64,000 bases of DNA from an uncultured Gammaproteobacteria bacterium (GCA_902512305.1 CABXIU010000004.1:62001-126000); one strand, 5' to 3'; positions 9,912 to 20,264 are shown, numbered from the stretch's first letter. Numbers and translations: made by a program. Notes: generated from the letters alone by a model not told the origin.

Positions 9912-10400
9912 ATGCGCTTATCAATAGTAGTGGCAATGGATGACAACCGTCTGATTGGTAATAACAATCAACTTCCGTGGCACCTTCCAGCTGACTTGGC
10001 TTATTTTAAGAAACTGACTACGGGAAAGTCTTTATTAATGGGAAGAAAAACCTATGATTCAATTGGAAGGCCACTACCAAATCGTCGAAATATAGTGATA
10101 ACTCGTAATTCAAAAATCTCAATACCTGGATGTGAGATCGTTTCGAGCGTTGAGAAGGCACTTATTCTAACAAAAGACGAGAAGGAGGTAATGGTGATTG
10201 GCGGTGCTAGTTTATGTGAGCAGCTTCTTCCCCAAGTAAATCGACTTTACATTACAAAGATTGATGGAGAATTTGAAGGGGATATTTATTTTCCACAATA
10301 TGATGATTTAAATTGGCGCCAAGTGAGCAGTGAATCACATCCAAAAGATATTGCAAACGCTTATTCGCACCACTTTATTGTTTTAGATAGGGTTCTATGA
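9912..10400 (+). CDS. folA: Dihydrofolate reductase
   Basis: 162 residues, normal length. It reduces dihydrofolate to tetrahydrofolate with NADPH. Visible marks are the N-terminal IVVAMDDNRLIGNNNQLPWHL (Met20 loop and substrate site), the GRKTYDSIGRPLPNR cofactor motif and MVIGGASL. The 3' end overlaps the small lipoprotein gene by 4 nt (ATGA), indicating coupled translation. Confidence 0.96.
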   Translation: MRLSIVVAMDDNRLIGNNNQLPWHLPADLAYFKKLTTGKSLLMGRKTYDSIGRPLPNRRNIVITRNSKISIPGCEIVSSVEKALILTKDEKEVMVIGGASLCEQLLPQVNRLYITKIDGEFEGDIYFPQYDDLNWRQVSSESHPKDIANAYSHHFIVLDRVL

Positions 10401-10579
10401 AAACATTATTCACATTAAGCTTAGTGTTCTTATTCCTATCTGGATGTGTTCTTACTAAGGTTGTTACTGTTCCAATGAGAGTAACTGGGGCAGTAGTTTC
10501 AGTAATACCTGTCGTCGGAGATGGGGTTGATAGTGTCCTAGGTGCTAGCGCCGATGTAATCGACTCGATTCCTATTTAA
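10397..10579 (+). CDS. Small lipoprotein (NF038104-like)
   Basis: 60 residues. A signal peptide of about 16 residues ends in the lipobox LSGC, so Cys17 would be acylated. The mature part (about 44 residues) begins with VLTKVVTVPMRVTG and is rich in valine, glycine and aspartate. It resembles a short conserved lipoprotein family of unknown function (recognised as NF038104-like from the VVTVPMRVTG segment). It is coupled to folA by a 4-nt overlap, and its stop codon shares the tetranucleotide TTAA with the stop of gltB on the other strand. Confidence 0.7.
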   Translation: MKTLFTLSLVFLFLSGCVLTKVVTVPMRVTGAVVSVIPVVGDGVDSVLGASADVIDSIPI

Positions 10580-13500
10580 ATAGCTTTAAGGTGCTTCTTG
10601 TCGCGAGTAGCAAGAACTTCTTTCAAAGCTATTGGCATAACCTTAACAAAATGAATAATTTCTTCATCCCAGTTATCTAGTATCTTCTTAGCGATTTTTG
10701 AACCTGTATGTCGGAAATGCTTTTTTGTAAGATCATGAAGTTCATTAAGTGATTCTTTATCCATTGGGTCAAAATCAATCATTGCAGAATTTGCTCTTCC
10801 CTTAAGTGTTTGATTTGGGTTATATACATAGGCAATGCCCCCACTCATGCCTGCACCAAAATTTCGCCCTACTTCACCTAGAATGATAGCTCTTCCACCA
10901 GTCATATATTCACATCCATGATCGCCAATGCCTTCAACAACCGCAATCAAACCAGAGTTTCGAACACAGAATCGCTCAGCAACTTGACCAGAAAGATATA
11001 ATTCACCGCCAGTTGCACCATAACCACAAACATTTCCAGCAATGATTTCATTTTCAGAGGAATAGGTTGAGTCCTTAGGTGGGAAGACAATAACACGGCC
11101 ACCCGAGAGCCCTTTGCCAACATAATCATTTGCATCTCCTTCTACAGAGAGGGTGATTCCTTGAGCGAGAAAGGCTCCAAAAGATTGACCAGCCGATCCT
11201 TTAAAATTAATTTGAATTGAACTATCTTTAAGATTATTACCATTCCTTGATTTGACAACATGGGATGAAAGCATTGCTCCAACCGCTCTATCAACATTAG
11301 ATATGCCGGAATCAAATTTAATTCTTGTATTGTTTTCAATGGCCTCTTTGGATTTTTCAATTAAATCAAGATCTAGTTGTTCTTCAAGTTGATGATCTTG
11401 CTTTATGCTTTGATAGGTGCCCGCATCTCTATAAAGATTTTCTGCAGGTGTAAGTATTGCACTGAGATCAATGGAGTCTTGTTTCCAATGATTAATAGCC
11501 TTATTCATCTCGAGCATATCTACTCTTCCAACCATATCTGTTAGATTAGAAAAGCCAAGTTTAGCCATAATAGCTCTTAATTCTTCAGCAACCATAAACA
11601 AATAATTAACGACATGCTCAGGTTTTCCGGTGAATTTTTTGCGTAATACTTTGTCTTGGGTGGCAATGCCAACAGGACAGGTATTCAAGTGGCATTTACG
11701 CATCATAATACAGCCAAGTGTAATGAGTGGAGCTGTCGAAAAACCAAATTCTTCTGCACCTAATAAGGCAGCAATTGCAACATCTCTTCCAGTTTTCAGT
11801 TGTCCATCAGTTTGAATCACAACTCTGGAGCGAAGGTCATTCATTACAAGAGTCTGGTGAGTTTCAGCAACACCAAGCTCCCAAGGAAGTCCAGCATGTT
11901 TAATTGAGGTTAAAGGTGAGGCTCCAGTTCCTCCATCATGTCCAGCAATAACTATGTGATCAGATTTGGCTTTAGTGACGCCAGCAGCGACTGTGCCAAC
12001 TCCAACTTCCGAGACAAGTTTGACGCTGATACGGGCATCTGGATTTGAGCGCTTAAGATCAAAAATAAGTTGGGATAGATCTTCGATAGAATAAATATCA
12101 TGATGTGGTGGTGGGCTGATGAGCCCTACTCCTGCCGTCGAGCATCGAATTTTTGCAATTCCTTCATCAACTTTTCCGCCCGGAAGTTCGCCGCCTTCTC
12201 CTGGCTTGGCTCCTTGAGATACCTTTATTTGAAGTTCATCAGCATTATTAAGATAATCAATCGTAACACCAAATCTACCTGAAGCTACTTGCTTAATAGC
12301 GCTTCGTCTTGAATCACCGTTATCATCTGGAGTCCAGCGTTTCGAATCTTCACCACCTTCGCCAGTATTGGATTTTCCACCTATACGATTCATTGCTATT
12401 GCAAGTGATTCATGAGATTCAGCTGAGATTGAACCAAAACTCATTGCCCCAGTAACAAATCTTTTGACTATTTCTTTAGCAGGTTCAACATGTTCAATAT
12501 CAATAGAATTTCCATCTTTGAAAGACATCAGTCCACGAAGCGTGCAGTTTCTAGTCCCTTCTTCATCAGACTTCTTAGAAAATTCCCAATATGCATTTTG
12601 ATCATTGCCTCTAGCAGCCTGCTGCAATGAAGTAATTGTTTGTGGTTCCCACATATGCTTCTCACCACCACTTCTCCAGTGGTAATGCCCAAGATTGTCT
12701 AGTGATTTTGTCAAAAATGCTTTTTTATGCTGTGCTTCAGACTCTTTCTGAATGACATCAAATCCGACTCCACTGATTCGACTGGCGGTTTCAAAAAAGC
12801 ATTTATCCATAACTTCATCTGCAAGACCAACAGCCTCAAAAATTTGAGCTCCTTTGTATGAAGCAAGGGTCGAAATACCCATTTTTGCCATTACTTTTAG
12901 CATTCCTTTGGCAATAGCTTTTCGATATGAATTAACAACAGCAACATCGTCATCTAGATTAATTAGTTTGTCTCTTCTAGCTTGCCACAATGCTTCAAAC
13001 GCCAAATATGGATTAACAGCATCAGCACCAAATCCAGTCAAAACGCAAAAATGATGAACCTCTCGCGCTTCTCCTGTTTCTAATATGATGCCAACTTGTG
13101 TACGTTTATGATTAGCTACTAAATGTCTATGAACCGCAGAGGATGCAAGAAGAGAGCTGATAGCATTCCGAGTAGAGTTTAATTTCCTGTCTGACAAAAT
13201 GACAAGACTATGCCCATCTTGAATTGCCTGAGTACTCTGTTCGCATATTGAGTCAAGCATATGACTTAGATTATGATTGCCATTAGTCTCATATGTAATA
13301 TCTATTGTCTTGCTTGTCCAGCCTCTATGGTCGCATTGTTTAAGTGCAGCCATTTCCTCATTCGTTAGGATGGGATGGTCAATCACTAATCGATTAGCAT
13401 TTTCCTCTTTGTTACTAAGCAAGTTACCTTCAGGTCCTATAGAGCAACTTAATGACATGACAACTTCTTCTCTGATCGAATCGATCGCAGGGTTTGTTAC

Positions 13501-15093
13501 CTGAGCAAAGAGTTGCTTAAAGTAGTCATAAATAATTCTTGACTGATCAGAAAGACAAGCCAGAGCAGTGTCATTTCCCATTGATCCAACCGGATCCCTT
13601 AGTTCAATAACAAGGGGAAGCAACATAAACTGAAGAGTTTCAGTGCTATAACCAAATGCTTTGAGTCGGCTTATTAACGTATTAGGATAAAAGCCTTTAG
13701 AATCGCCATATATCTTAAGGTCTATTAACCTAATTTTTTGTTTATTTAGCCACTCACCATAAGGGTTTTTGGTGGCAAAGCTATTTTTAATTTGATTGTC
13801 ATCAATGAGTTGACCTTTGTTAAAGTCAACTAGAAACATTTTCCCAGGTCTAAGCCTTCCTTTAGTTTTTACATTGCTTGTTGCGACGTCAACAACACCG
13901 ACCTCTGATGCCATAATAACCCTATCATCATGCGTCAAATAGTAGCGAGATGGTCTTAGGCCATTTCTATCAAGAACAGCTCCAATATAACGTCCATCAG
14001 TAAATGCGATAGATGCTGGACCATCCCAAGGTTCCATCACATTTGAAAAGTATTCATAAAAGGCTTTTTTCTCAGAGCTCATCTCAGTATCATTCTGCCA
14101 AGCCTCAGGCACCATCATCAATACAGCCTCTTGAAGAGACCTTCCATTCATTAATAAAAACTCTAGAACATTATCAAAACTTCCAGAGTCAGAAACTTCA
14201 GTTTCAATGACAGGAAGGGTTTTGGATAGATTGTCACCAAAGACATCACTTTCTAAAACACCTTCTCGTGCTCTCATCCAATTATAATTTCCTTGACGAG
14301 TGTTGATTTCACCGTTATGCGCCATAAATCGACATGGCTGCGCTCTATCCCAGGATGGAAATGTGTTGGTAGAGAAGCGTGAGTGGACCATTGCTAAATA
14401 AGTACTAAATTTCTTGTTACTAAGGTCAGTATAGAAGTCTAATAATTGAGACCCCATTAACATACCCTTATAAATAATTACTCTTGTAGATAAACTACAG
14501 ACGTAGAAGTGCAAGGCTTGAGAAATAGATTCATCTGTTCGAATTATTTTAGAAATATTTTTTCGAATGATATATAGAGAGCCTTCAAAAGCCTCCTGAT
14601 CCATATTTTTGGAGTTTTCAATAATTAGTTGTTTGATTTCAGGTTGCGATTCACGAGCCGTGTCACCTACATTTGCTTTTTTTGAGTCAACAGGGACATC
14701 TCTCCAACCAATTAAAGATTGACCCTCGTCTTTGATTATTTTTTCAATTATTGAGATGCAGTAATCTCTCTCTTTAGGTTTTTGAGGTAAGAAAACATTG
14801 CCAACACCATAATTTCCTGCTTTGATTTCAACTCCAAAAAGCTTTTTTATTTCTTCTGAAAAAAAGTCATGAGGTATGTCGGTTAGTATTCCAGCACCAT
14901 CACCAGTATTGGCTTCACATCCACAAGCACCTCGATGATCCATTCTCGTTAGCATCTCGAGTGCATCTTGGGTAATTTGATGAGAAGATTTACTTTTCAG
15001 ATTGGCAATAAAGCCAACCCCACAGTTTTCTTTCTCGTTATTTGGGTGGTAGAGCCCACGCGCTTTTGGCAATTGTAATTGCTTTTTTTTCAT
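10576..15093 (-). CDS. gltB: Glutamate synthase (NADPH) large subunit
   Basis: 1505 residues. It makes glutamate from glutamine and 2-oxoglutarate. The N-terminal glutaminase domain has its nucleophile at Cys24 (ENCGVGF) after a short propeptide. The central and FMN-binding synthase domains follow (GGKSNTGEGGED and PGEGGELPGGKV). The 3Fe-4S motif is CIMMRKCHLNTCPVG, and the C-terminal beta-helix domain is glycine rich (GYGATGGELYLSGQVAERF). The small subunit gene gltD, usually next door, is absent from both sides. Confidence 0.95.
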   Translation of the reverse strand: MKKKQLQLPKARGLYHPNNEKENCGVGFIANLKSKSSHQITQDALEMLTRMDHRGACGCEANTGDGAGILTDIPHDFFSEEIKKLFGVEIKAGNYGVGNVFLPQKPKERDYCISIIEKIIKDEGQSLIGWRDVPVDSKKANVGDTARESQPEIKQLIIENSKNMDQEAFEGSLYIIRKNISKIIRTDESISQALHFYVCSLSTRVIIYKGMLMGSQLLDFYTDLSNKKFSTYLAMVHSRFSTNTFPSWDRAQPCRFMAHNGEINTRQGNYNWMRAREGVLESDVFGDNLSKTLPVIETEVSDSGSFDNVLEFLLMNGRSLQEAVLMMVPEAWQNDTEMSSEKKAFYEYFSNVMEPWDGPASIAFTDGRYIGAVLDRNGLRPSRYYLTHDDRVIMASEVGVVDVATSNVKTKGRLRPGKMFLVDFNKGQLIDDNQIKNSFATKNPYGEWLNKQKIRLIDLKIYGDSKGFYPNTLISRLKAFGYSTETLQFMLLPLVIELRDPVGSMGNDTALACLSDQSRIIYDYFKQLFAQVTNPAIDSIREEVVMSLSCSIGPEGNLLSNKEENANRLVIDHPILTNEEMAALKQCDHRGWTSKTIDITYETNGNHNLSHMLDSICEQSTQAIQDGHSLVILSDRKLNSTRNAISSLLASSAVHRHLVANHKRTQVGIILETGEAREVHHFCVLTGFGADAVNPYLAFEALWQARRDKLINLDDDVAVVNSYRKAIAKGMLKVMAKMGISTLASYKGAQIFEAVGLADEVMDKCFFETASRISGVGFDVIQKESEAQHKKAFLTKSLDNLGHYHWRSGGEKHMWEPQTITSLQQAARGNDQNAYWEFSKKSDEEGTRNCTLRGLMSFKDGNSIDIEHVEPAKEIVKRFVTGAMSFGSISAESHESLAIAMNRIGGKSNTGEGGEDSKRWTPDDNGDSRRSAIKQVASGRFGVTIDYLNNADELQIKVSQGAKPGEGGELPGGKVDEGIAKIRCSTAGVGLISPPPHHDIYSIEDLSQLIFDLKRSNPDARISVKLVSEVGVGTVAAGVTKAKSDHIVIAGHDGGTGASPLTSIKHAGLPWELGVAETHQTLVMNDLRSRVVIQTDGQLKTGRDVAIAALLGAEEFGFSTAPLITLGCIMMRKCHLNTCPVGIATQDKVLRKKFTGKPEHVVNYLFMVAEELRAIMAKLGFSNLTDMVGRVDMLEMNKAINHWKQDSIDLSAILTPAENLYRDAGTYQSIKQDHQLEEQLDLDLIEKSKEAIENNTRIKFDSGISNVDRAVGAMLSSHVVKSRNGNNLKDSSIQINFKGSAGQSFGAFLAQGITLSVEGDANDYVGKGLSGGRVIVFPPKDSTYSSENEIIAGNVCGYGATGGELYLSGQVAERFCVRNSGLIAVVEGIGDHGCEYMTGGRAIILGEVGRNFGAGMSGGIAYVYNPNQTLKGRANSAMIDFDPMDKESLNELHDLTKKHFRHTGSKIAKKILDNWDEEIIHFVKVMPIALKEVLATRDKKHLKAI

Positions 15094-15180
15094 AAATATT
15101 GAGCCTAAAACGAATCCGAACTAACCATATATAATACCTTATTTTTTTACTATTTTAGAGGTCAAATTTATCGACTTTTA

Positions 15181-15209
15181 TTGTTATAGCAGGGATTTTA
15201 AGGTAGAAT
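15181..15209 (+). promoter_or_regulatory. Predicted promoter of yaaA
   Basis: TTGTTA (15181-15186), 17 nt, TAGAAT (15204-15209), 21 nt before the yaaA ATG, in the 137-nt gap between divergent gltB and yaaA. A separate TATAAT-like stretch near 15130 could serve gltB on the other strand. Confidence 0.45.
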
Positions 15210-15230
15210 TATTTTCATTTTGAGACGCAT

Positions 15231-15983
15231 ATGTTGGCAATAATTTCACCTTCAAAAACGCAAGATTTTTCTGAGTGCAATATTGATATTTTTTCTCAAA
15301 CTAGGCAATTAGAAAGCTCAAATGAGTTAATAGGAATTCTTAAAAGCAAAAGCAAGTCGCAAATTTCAAAACTGATGTCCCTGAGTGAAAAATTATCTGA
15401 ATTGAATTTTGATCGATTTCAGAAGTTTAAATTACCATTTACACTTGATAACGCAAAACAGGCAATTCTTGCTTTTAAGGGTGACGTTTATAATGGCATT
15501 AATGCTCCTGATTTATCGAGTGAAGATTTAGAATTTGCTCAAAGCAAAGTCAGAATGCTTTCTGGCCTTTATGGGGTTGTCAGGCCTCTTGATTTGATAC
15601 AGCCATATCGTCTAGAAATGGGAACGAAGCTCAGTAATGCAAAAGGGCCTAATCTTTATGATTATTGGGGTACAGAAATAAGTAACGTTCTTAATGAAGA
15701 CGAGCCAGATTTAATTATTAATCTTGCATCCAACGAATACTTTAAAGCGATAGATAAAAATACACTTAAAGCTAATATCCTAGACATTGTTTTCAAAGAA
15801 AAAAAAGGTGAGACCTATAAGGTTATAGGTATTTATGCAAAAAGAGCTAGAGGATTGATGATCAATTACATTATCAGGAATAGGTTAGAAAATCCAGAAG
15901 CCTTAAAAGATTTTTCAGATGAAGGTTACCGTTTTGACAGAGATTTATCAAGTGATTCATCTTGGGTTTATTTGAGAGGTTAA
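15231..15983 (+). CDS. yaaA: Peroxide stress protein YaaA (DUF328)
   Basis: 250 residues, full length. Family marks are the N-terminal IISPSKTQDF, the GDVYNGINA and LSGLYGVVRPLDLIQPYRLEMG blocks, and the C-terminal GYRFDRDLSS. In E. coli YaaA binds DNA and lowers free iron during peroxide stress. It is divergent from gltB and followed by a glutaredoxin gene 95 nt downstream, which fits a redox theme, but a shared operon is not proven. Confidence 0.9.
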   Translation: MLAIISPSKTQDFSECNIDIFSQTRQLESSNELIGILKSKSKSQISKLMSLSEKLSELNFDRFQKFKLPFTLDNAKQAILAFKGDVYNGINAPDLSSEDLEFAQSKVRMLSGLYGVVRPLDLIQPYRLEMGTKLSNAKGPNLYDYWGTEISNVLNEDEPDLIINLASNEYFKAIDKNTLKANILDIVFKEKKGETYKVIGIYAKRARGLMINYIIRNRLENPEALKDFSDEGYRFDRDLSSDSSWVYLRG

Positions 15984-16078
15984 AAGCAACAATATTTTTT
16001 TCTTAACTATGCAATCTCCTTTAAATTATCATACTGGTATCATTCTCACTGAAAAATTGACTGCACGTTTACACGAAT

Positions 16079-16345
16079 ATGATTAAAGTATATACGTCTC
16101 ATTCCTGTTTTTACTGCACTAGGGCAAAAAATTATTTAGATAACCTAGATATAGAATATGAAACACTTAATATCCAAGAGGATAGTAATGCACGAGATTT
16201 TTTTGTCAAATCAGGCTTTAGGACAGTTCCTCAGATTTTCGTTAATGACACTTTGCTTTGTAAAGGAGGGTCTGACGGTTTAGTGCAAATGAGTAAAGAG
16301 GATATTCAAGATAAATTTCTTGAGATTACTGGATCTCCACTTTAG
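16079..16345 (+). CDS. grxC: Glutaredoxin (GrxC type)
   Basis: 88 residues, a single thioredoxin fold. The dithiol active site CFYC lies at residues 10-13, the cis-proline segment is GFRTVPQIFVND, and the glutathione-binding end is GGSDGL. It reduces protein disulfides and glutathione mixed disulfides in the cytoplasm. gshA, needed to make its cofactor, is about 1 kb away. Its stop shares TTAG with the stop of the convergent Nudix gene. Confidence 0.93.
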   Translation: MIKVYTSHSCFYCTRAKNYLDNLDIEYETLNIQEDSNARDFFVKSGFRTVPQIFVNDTLLCKGGSDGLVQMSKEDIQDKFLEITGSPL

Positions 16346-17274
16346 GCACCTCTAATCCCTGCAATGCCTTGCGCACCAATACTTAAAGCTTTATCCATAG
16401 AATCTTTATTCATTCCCCCAAGCAAATAAATAGGCACTTTACATTCGCCGATAATCTCTGATGCTTTTTCCCAGCCTAAGATCTGAGTCTTTGGATGTGA
16501 AAGTGTCTTATTAATTGGTGAGAGACTAATATAATCCACTGAAATTTTTTCAGCATGTTTTGCTTCTATCAAGCTATGAGCTGAAGCTCCCAAAAGTTTA
16601 TCATCTGGAAATTCTCTCGTTGAAGTTACCATTAATTCAGCACTTGTTAGATGCCACCCATCACAAGGCTCATCAAAAACCATATGAGGAATATTCAGTA
16701 TAAGCTTTGCTTGATTTAATTGACATAATTTATTAAATTTATCAATGTAGATCTTATCGAGTTGAGATTTACTTCTTAGTTGTATTATTTTTGTTCCGCC
16801 AGAGAGGCGTTGATTGCACTCCTCAAAAACAGCATTAGAATTATGATTGTCAGGAGTAATCCAATAGCTCTTTGGAAGAGAAAGTCTCTTGATAATTTTC
16901 CACATTGTTGGCAAAAGCTTGTATTCTTTAAATTTCTCAATGCTGCACCATGAAAAATCTTGTCCCTCTTTGCCAACTGGGGTGCCAGAATATTTATCAA
17001 TTACATAGATTGACAGATCAATTATCCTTTTAGGATATTGCTGTTGAATTGTTTGAATAAGGCTAAATTTTTCAATTTTAATTCCTATTTCTTCAAATAG
17101 CTCTCTACTTAGAGCGCTAGAAAGATCTTCATTATTTTCTACTTTGCCACCAGGAAGCTCCCAATAGCCAGACATAAATTGATTTTTCTTACGCCTAGAA
17201 ATAAATATTTCTTTGGAGTTATTATGAACCACCCCAACTACAACTTTAATGATGTTATTTGTTTGCTGCATCAA
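16342..17274 (-). CDS. Nudix (MutT-like) hydrolase fused to a thiamine-phosphate-synthase-like domain
   Basis: 310 residues in two domains. Residues 1-130 are a MutT-type Nudix hydrolase with the box GGKVENNEDLSSALSRELFEE (REL-EE core intact), expected to clean 8-oxo-dGTP from the nucleotide pool. Residues 135-310 have a ThiE-like barrel (GGTKIIQLRSK, DGWHLTSAELM, GASAHSL, ISLSPINKT, PIYLLGGMN). This MutT-ThiE fusion is a known gammaproteobacterial arrangement. Whether the ThiE half still makes thiamine phosphate is unclear. It is convergent with grxC, sharing a 4-nt stop overlap. Confidence 0.88.
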   Translation of the reverse strand: MMQQTNNIIKVVVGVVHNNSKEIFISRRKKNQFMSGYWELPGGKVENNEDLSSALSRELFEEIGIKIEKFSLIQTIQQQYPKRIIDLSIYVIDKYSGTPVGKEGQDFSWCSIEKFKEYKLLPTMWKIIKRLSLPKSYWITPDNHNSNAVFEECNQRLSGGTKIIQLRSKSQLDKIYIDKFNKLCQLNQAKLILNIPHMVFDEPCDGWHLTSAELMVTSTREFPDDKLLGASAHSLIEAKHAEKISVDYISLSPINKTLSHPKTQILGWEKASEIIGECKVPIYLLGGMNKDSMDKALSIGAQGIAGIRGA

Positions 17275-17368
17275 TATTCATATGTATTCATTCAATAGAT
17301 ATCTTTCTATTATCTCCGCTATGATGTGACCGAGGTAAAATAAGTATTTTAATATTTGAGATTAGAAA

Positions 17369-18931
17369 GTGAGTCTTTACGAAAAAATTAATTCACTTCA
17401 TTCTTTTAAAGATAGTTTAGCTGAGAATCTAATTGGAATAGAAAAAGAGGGGCTGCGCGTGGCTGAAGATGGGAGTATTGCGCAATCGCCCCATCCAGGA
17501 AGCTATGGTTCTGCATTGACTCATCCTGAAATTACGACAGACTTTAGTGAAGCTTTGGTTGAAATAGTAACGTGTCCAACTAAAGGCGCTAAAAACGTAA
17601 TAGATGAGTTATCCAAAATAAATCACTACATTTATCATCACTTGCCACATACTGAGCGCTTCTGGCCTGCCAGTATGCCTTGCATCTTAAGAGGAAAAAC
17701 CAATATTCCTATAGCTTATTATGGCGAGTCTAATCTCGGAAAAATGAAGACTGTTTATCGCCGCGGCCTTGCAAATCGTTATGGAAGTGTTATGCAAGCA
17801 ATAGCAGGTATTCATTTTAATTATTCATTTTCATTAGAATTTTGGGAGTCTTATCGTCAAGTTATAGCGCCACAAAGTAAAGTTGATTCTAAACGATTTA
17901 TAAGTCATCACTATATGGGCTTAACTAGAAATGTTCTCAGATATGGCTGGTTAGTAACTTATTTATTTGGAGCATCCGCCACGGTTTGTAAATCGTTTAT
18001 GCATGATTACCATGATCACAATTTAGAAGAATTTGATGATAATACTTTTTATCTTCCTTATGCAACTTCTTTAAGAATGGGTGATATTGGATATCAAAAT
18101 TCTCAAGAGGATAAGAAAGGAGTAAAGGCCAACTACAATAGTTTGCGTCAATATATATATAGCCTAAGAGTTGCAATGCAAACTAGTTGTGAGGATTTTG
18201 AAGCAATTGGCGTTAAAAAAAATGAAGAGTATCTTCAACTAAATACGAATATCCTTCAGATTGCCAATGAGTACTATTCTTCAGTAAGACCAAAGCCTAT
18301 AATCAATGGAAGTGATAGACCATTAGGTGCGCTTTTGAATAGCGGTGTTGGTTATATAGAATTAAGATCGCTTGATGTTAACCCCCTGATGAAGGATGGA
18401 ATTGACGAGGAGCAAGTTCAATTTCTTGAATCATTCATGTTGTATTGTCTATTAGAGGATTCTCCAACAGTTTCAACCTCAGAGATAAATGAAATAGATA
18501 TTAATGCCAACTTAGTTGCTCACAGAGGAAGGGAGCCTGGACTTTATCTAAATTGCCATGGTGAAGACTTAAAGTTAAAGAGTTGGGGGGAGTCTTTACT
18601 AAATAAAATTAATGATTGTGCAATTCTTTTAAGTAAAAATCATCAGAAATCAGTTAAAAAAATCTCACGTAGGATTAATGATCCTGATTTAACACCATCT
18701 GCTCTCATGCTCAACCAAATGAAACATGATGAAAAAGGTTTTTTTGAATATACGGACCAGTTCAGTCGAAAATATCAAAAACTCTACAAAGATTTAAAAA
18801 TAAGTGATGATTATTTCTCAGAGCTCGACAAACTAACAAAACTTTCAAATCAAAGGCAGTTGGAGATAGAGTCTGATGACAGAGTACGTTTTGATCAATT
18901 TTTAGAAGAATATTTCTCAAGTGACTCATAA
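17369..18931 (+). CDS. gshA: Glutamate-cysteine ligase
   Basis: 520 residues from a GTG start, close to the 518 of E. coli GshA. It makes gamma-glutamylcysteine, the first step of glutathione synthesis. Family marks are GIEKEGLRV near the start (ATP/metal site), TDFSEALVEIVT, GIHFNYSFS, RNVLRYGWLVTYLFGASA and YIELRSLDVNP. The 3' end overlaps mnmE by 11 nt. gshB is not in the window. Confidence 0.95.
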   Translation: MSLYEKINSLHSFKDSLAENLIGIEKEGLRVAEDGSIAQSPHPGSYGSALTHPEITTDFSEALVEIVTCPTKGAKNVIDELSKINHYIYHHLPHTERFWPASMPCILRGKTNIPIAYYGESNLGKMKTVYRRGLANRYGSVMQAIAGIHFNYSFSLEFWESYRQVIAPQSKVDSKRFISHHYMGLTRNVLRYGWLVTYLFGASATVCKSFMHDYHDHNLEEFDDNTFYLPYATSLRMGDIGYQNSQEDKKGVKANYNSLRQYIYSLRVAMQTSCEDFEAIGVKKNEEYLQLNTNILQIANEYYSSVRPKPIINGSDRPLGALLNSGVGYIELRSLDVNPLMKDGIDEEQVQFLESFMLYCLLEDSPTVSTSEINEIDINANLVAHRGREPGLYLNCHGEDLKLKSWGESLLNKINDCAILLSKNHQKSVKKISRRINDPDLTPSALMLNQMKHDEKGFFEYTDQFSRKYQKLYKDLKISDDYFSELDKLTKLSNQRQLEIESDDRVRFDQFLEEYFSSDS

Positions 18932-20264
18932 AGTAGAAACAATCTGTGCCCTTGCCTCAGCATTAGGCCAAAGTGGTATTGGCATTGCTAGAGTTTCTGG
19001 ACCACTTGCTAAGTCTGTTTCTGAGAAGATCTTACAGAAGGAATTACAATCTAGATACGCATATTACGGAGCTTTTTATGACAATGACAATAATGTTATT
19101 GACAAAGGTGTAGCTATTTTTTTTCCTGGTCCAGGCTCCTATACTGGCGAGGATGTCGTTGAGTTTCAAGGACATGGAGGTATGAGTGTTTTAAGAAAGG
19201 TTATAGAGACTATCATGGCGTCTGATATTCGACTTGCTGAACCTGGCGAGTTTACTAAAAGAGCATTCTTGAATGGCAAAATGGATTTAATTCAGGCTGA
19301 GGCCGTTCAAGACTTGATTCAATCAAACTCAGAGGAGTCAGCATTAAGTGCAGTTAGATCCTTGACCGGAGAGTTTTCAGAAAAAATTAATCAAATACTT
19401 TCTGAATTAATTTCATTAAGAGTTTTTGTAGAGGCTACTATTGATTTTTCTGACGAAGAAATTGATTATTTAGAGTCTCATGAGGTATCAAGTAAACTCC
19501 ACCTTCTTAAGGAATCACTGCAAAATATTCTTGAAACCGCGAACCAAGGTGCAATTCTTAGAGACGGTATTCATGTGGCAATTGCTGGAAAGCCCAATGC
19601 AGGTAAGTCAAGTTTGCTTAATTCACTAACAAAACAATCCAGCGCAATTGTTACAGATATTGCAGGAACCACAAGGGACGTTCTCAAAGAAACTATTCAT
19701 GTAGATGGGATGCCTATCCATATAATAGATACGGCTGGCCTTCATAATAGTGAGAATGTAATAGAACAAGAAGGTATAAGAAGGGCACATAACGAAATCA
19801 ATAATGCTGATGTTGTATTGCTTGTTTATGAATCGACTGATTCTATAGTTGATTTATCGATTTTGCCTGATTCAGTCAAAAATAAACCAACAATATTAGT
19901 AAGAAATAAAATTGACCTCGTTAATCAAAAACCTTTAGTTCAAAAAAATAACAATCTTTTGGAAATTGCTATCTCTGCAAAAAATAGAGAGGGAATTGAT
20001 TCAGTTCGTGCCGCACTTTCTGATTTTGCAGGTTTAAATTCAAGCATTGAGGGAGTTTTTTTAGCGCGAAAAAGACACATTGATGCAATAAAAGAAACGC
20101 TTAATTTTATTAGCTATGCTATAAATCAATTGAATGAGGGATCGAGTGAGTTGGTTGCTGAAGATCTTCGTCAGGCAGGCATCCAACTTGGTCAAATTAC
20201 AGGTGAATTTTCATCGGACGATTTATTAGGTGAAATCTTCTCTTCTTTTTGTATTGGGAAATAG
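18921..20264 (+). CDS. mnmE: tRNA uridine-5-carboxymethylaminomethyl modification GTPase
   Basis: 447 residues from a GTG start inside the end of gshA. With MnmG it modifies the wobble uridine of several tRNAs. The order is an N-terminal formyl-THF-binding domain (ICALASALGQSGIGIARVSG), a helical domain, a G domain with GKPNAGKSS (P-loop), DIAGTTRD (G2), DTAGLH (G3) and NKID (G4), and the C-terminal CIGK whose Cys444 is the conserved CxGK cysteine. It is the last protein gene before the rRNA operon. Confidence 0.96.
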   Translation: MTHKVETICALASALGQSGIGIARVSGPLAKSVSEKILQKELQSRYAYYGAFYDNDNNVIDKGVAIFFPGPGSYTGEDVVEFQGHGGMSVLRKVIETIMASDIRLAEPGEFTKRAFLNGKMDLIQAEAVQDLIQSNSEESALSAVRSLTGEFSEKINQILSELISLRVFVEATIDFSDEEIDYLESHEVSSKLHLLKESLQNILETANQGAILRDGIHVAIAGKPNAGKSSLLNSLTKQSSAIVTDIAGTTRDVLKETIHVDGMPIHIIDTAGLHNSENVIEQEGIRRAHNEINNADVVLLVYESTDSIVDLSILPDSVKNKPTILVRNKIDLVNQKPLVQKNNNLLEIAISAKNREGIDSVRAALSDFAGLNSSIEGVFLARKRHIDAIKETLNFISYAINQLNEGSSELVAEDLRQAGIQLGQITGEFSSDDLLGEIFSSFCIGK

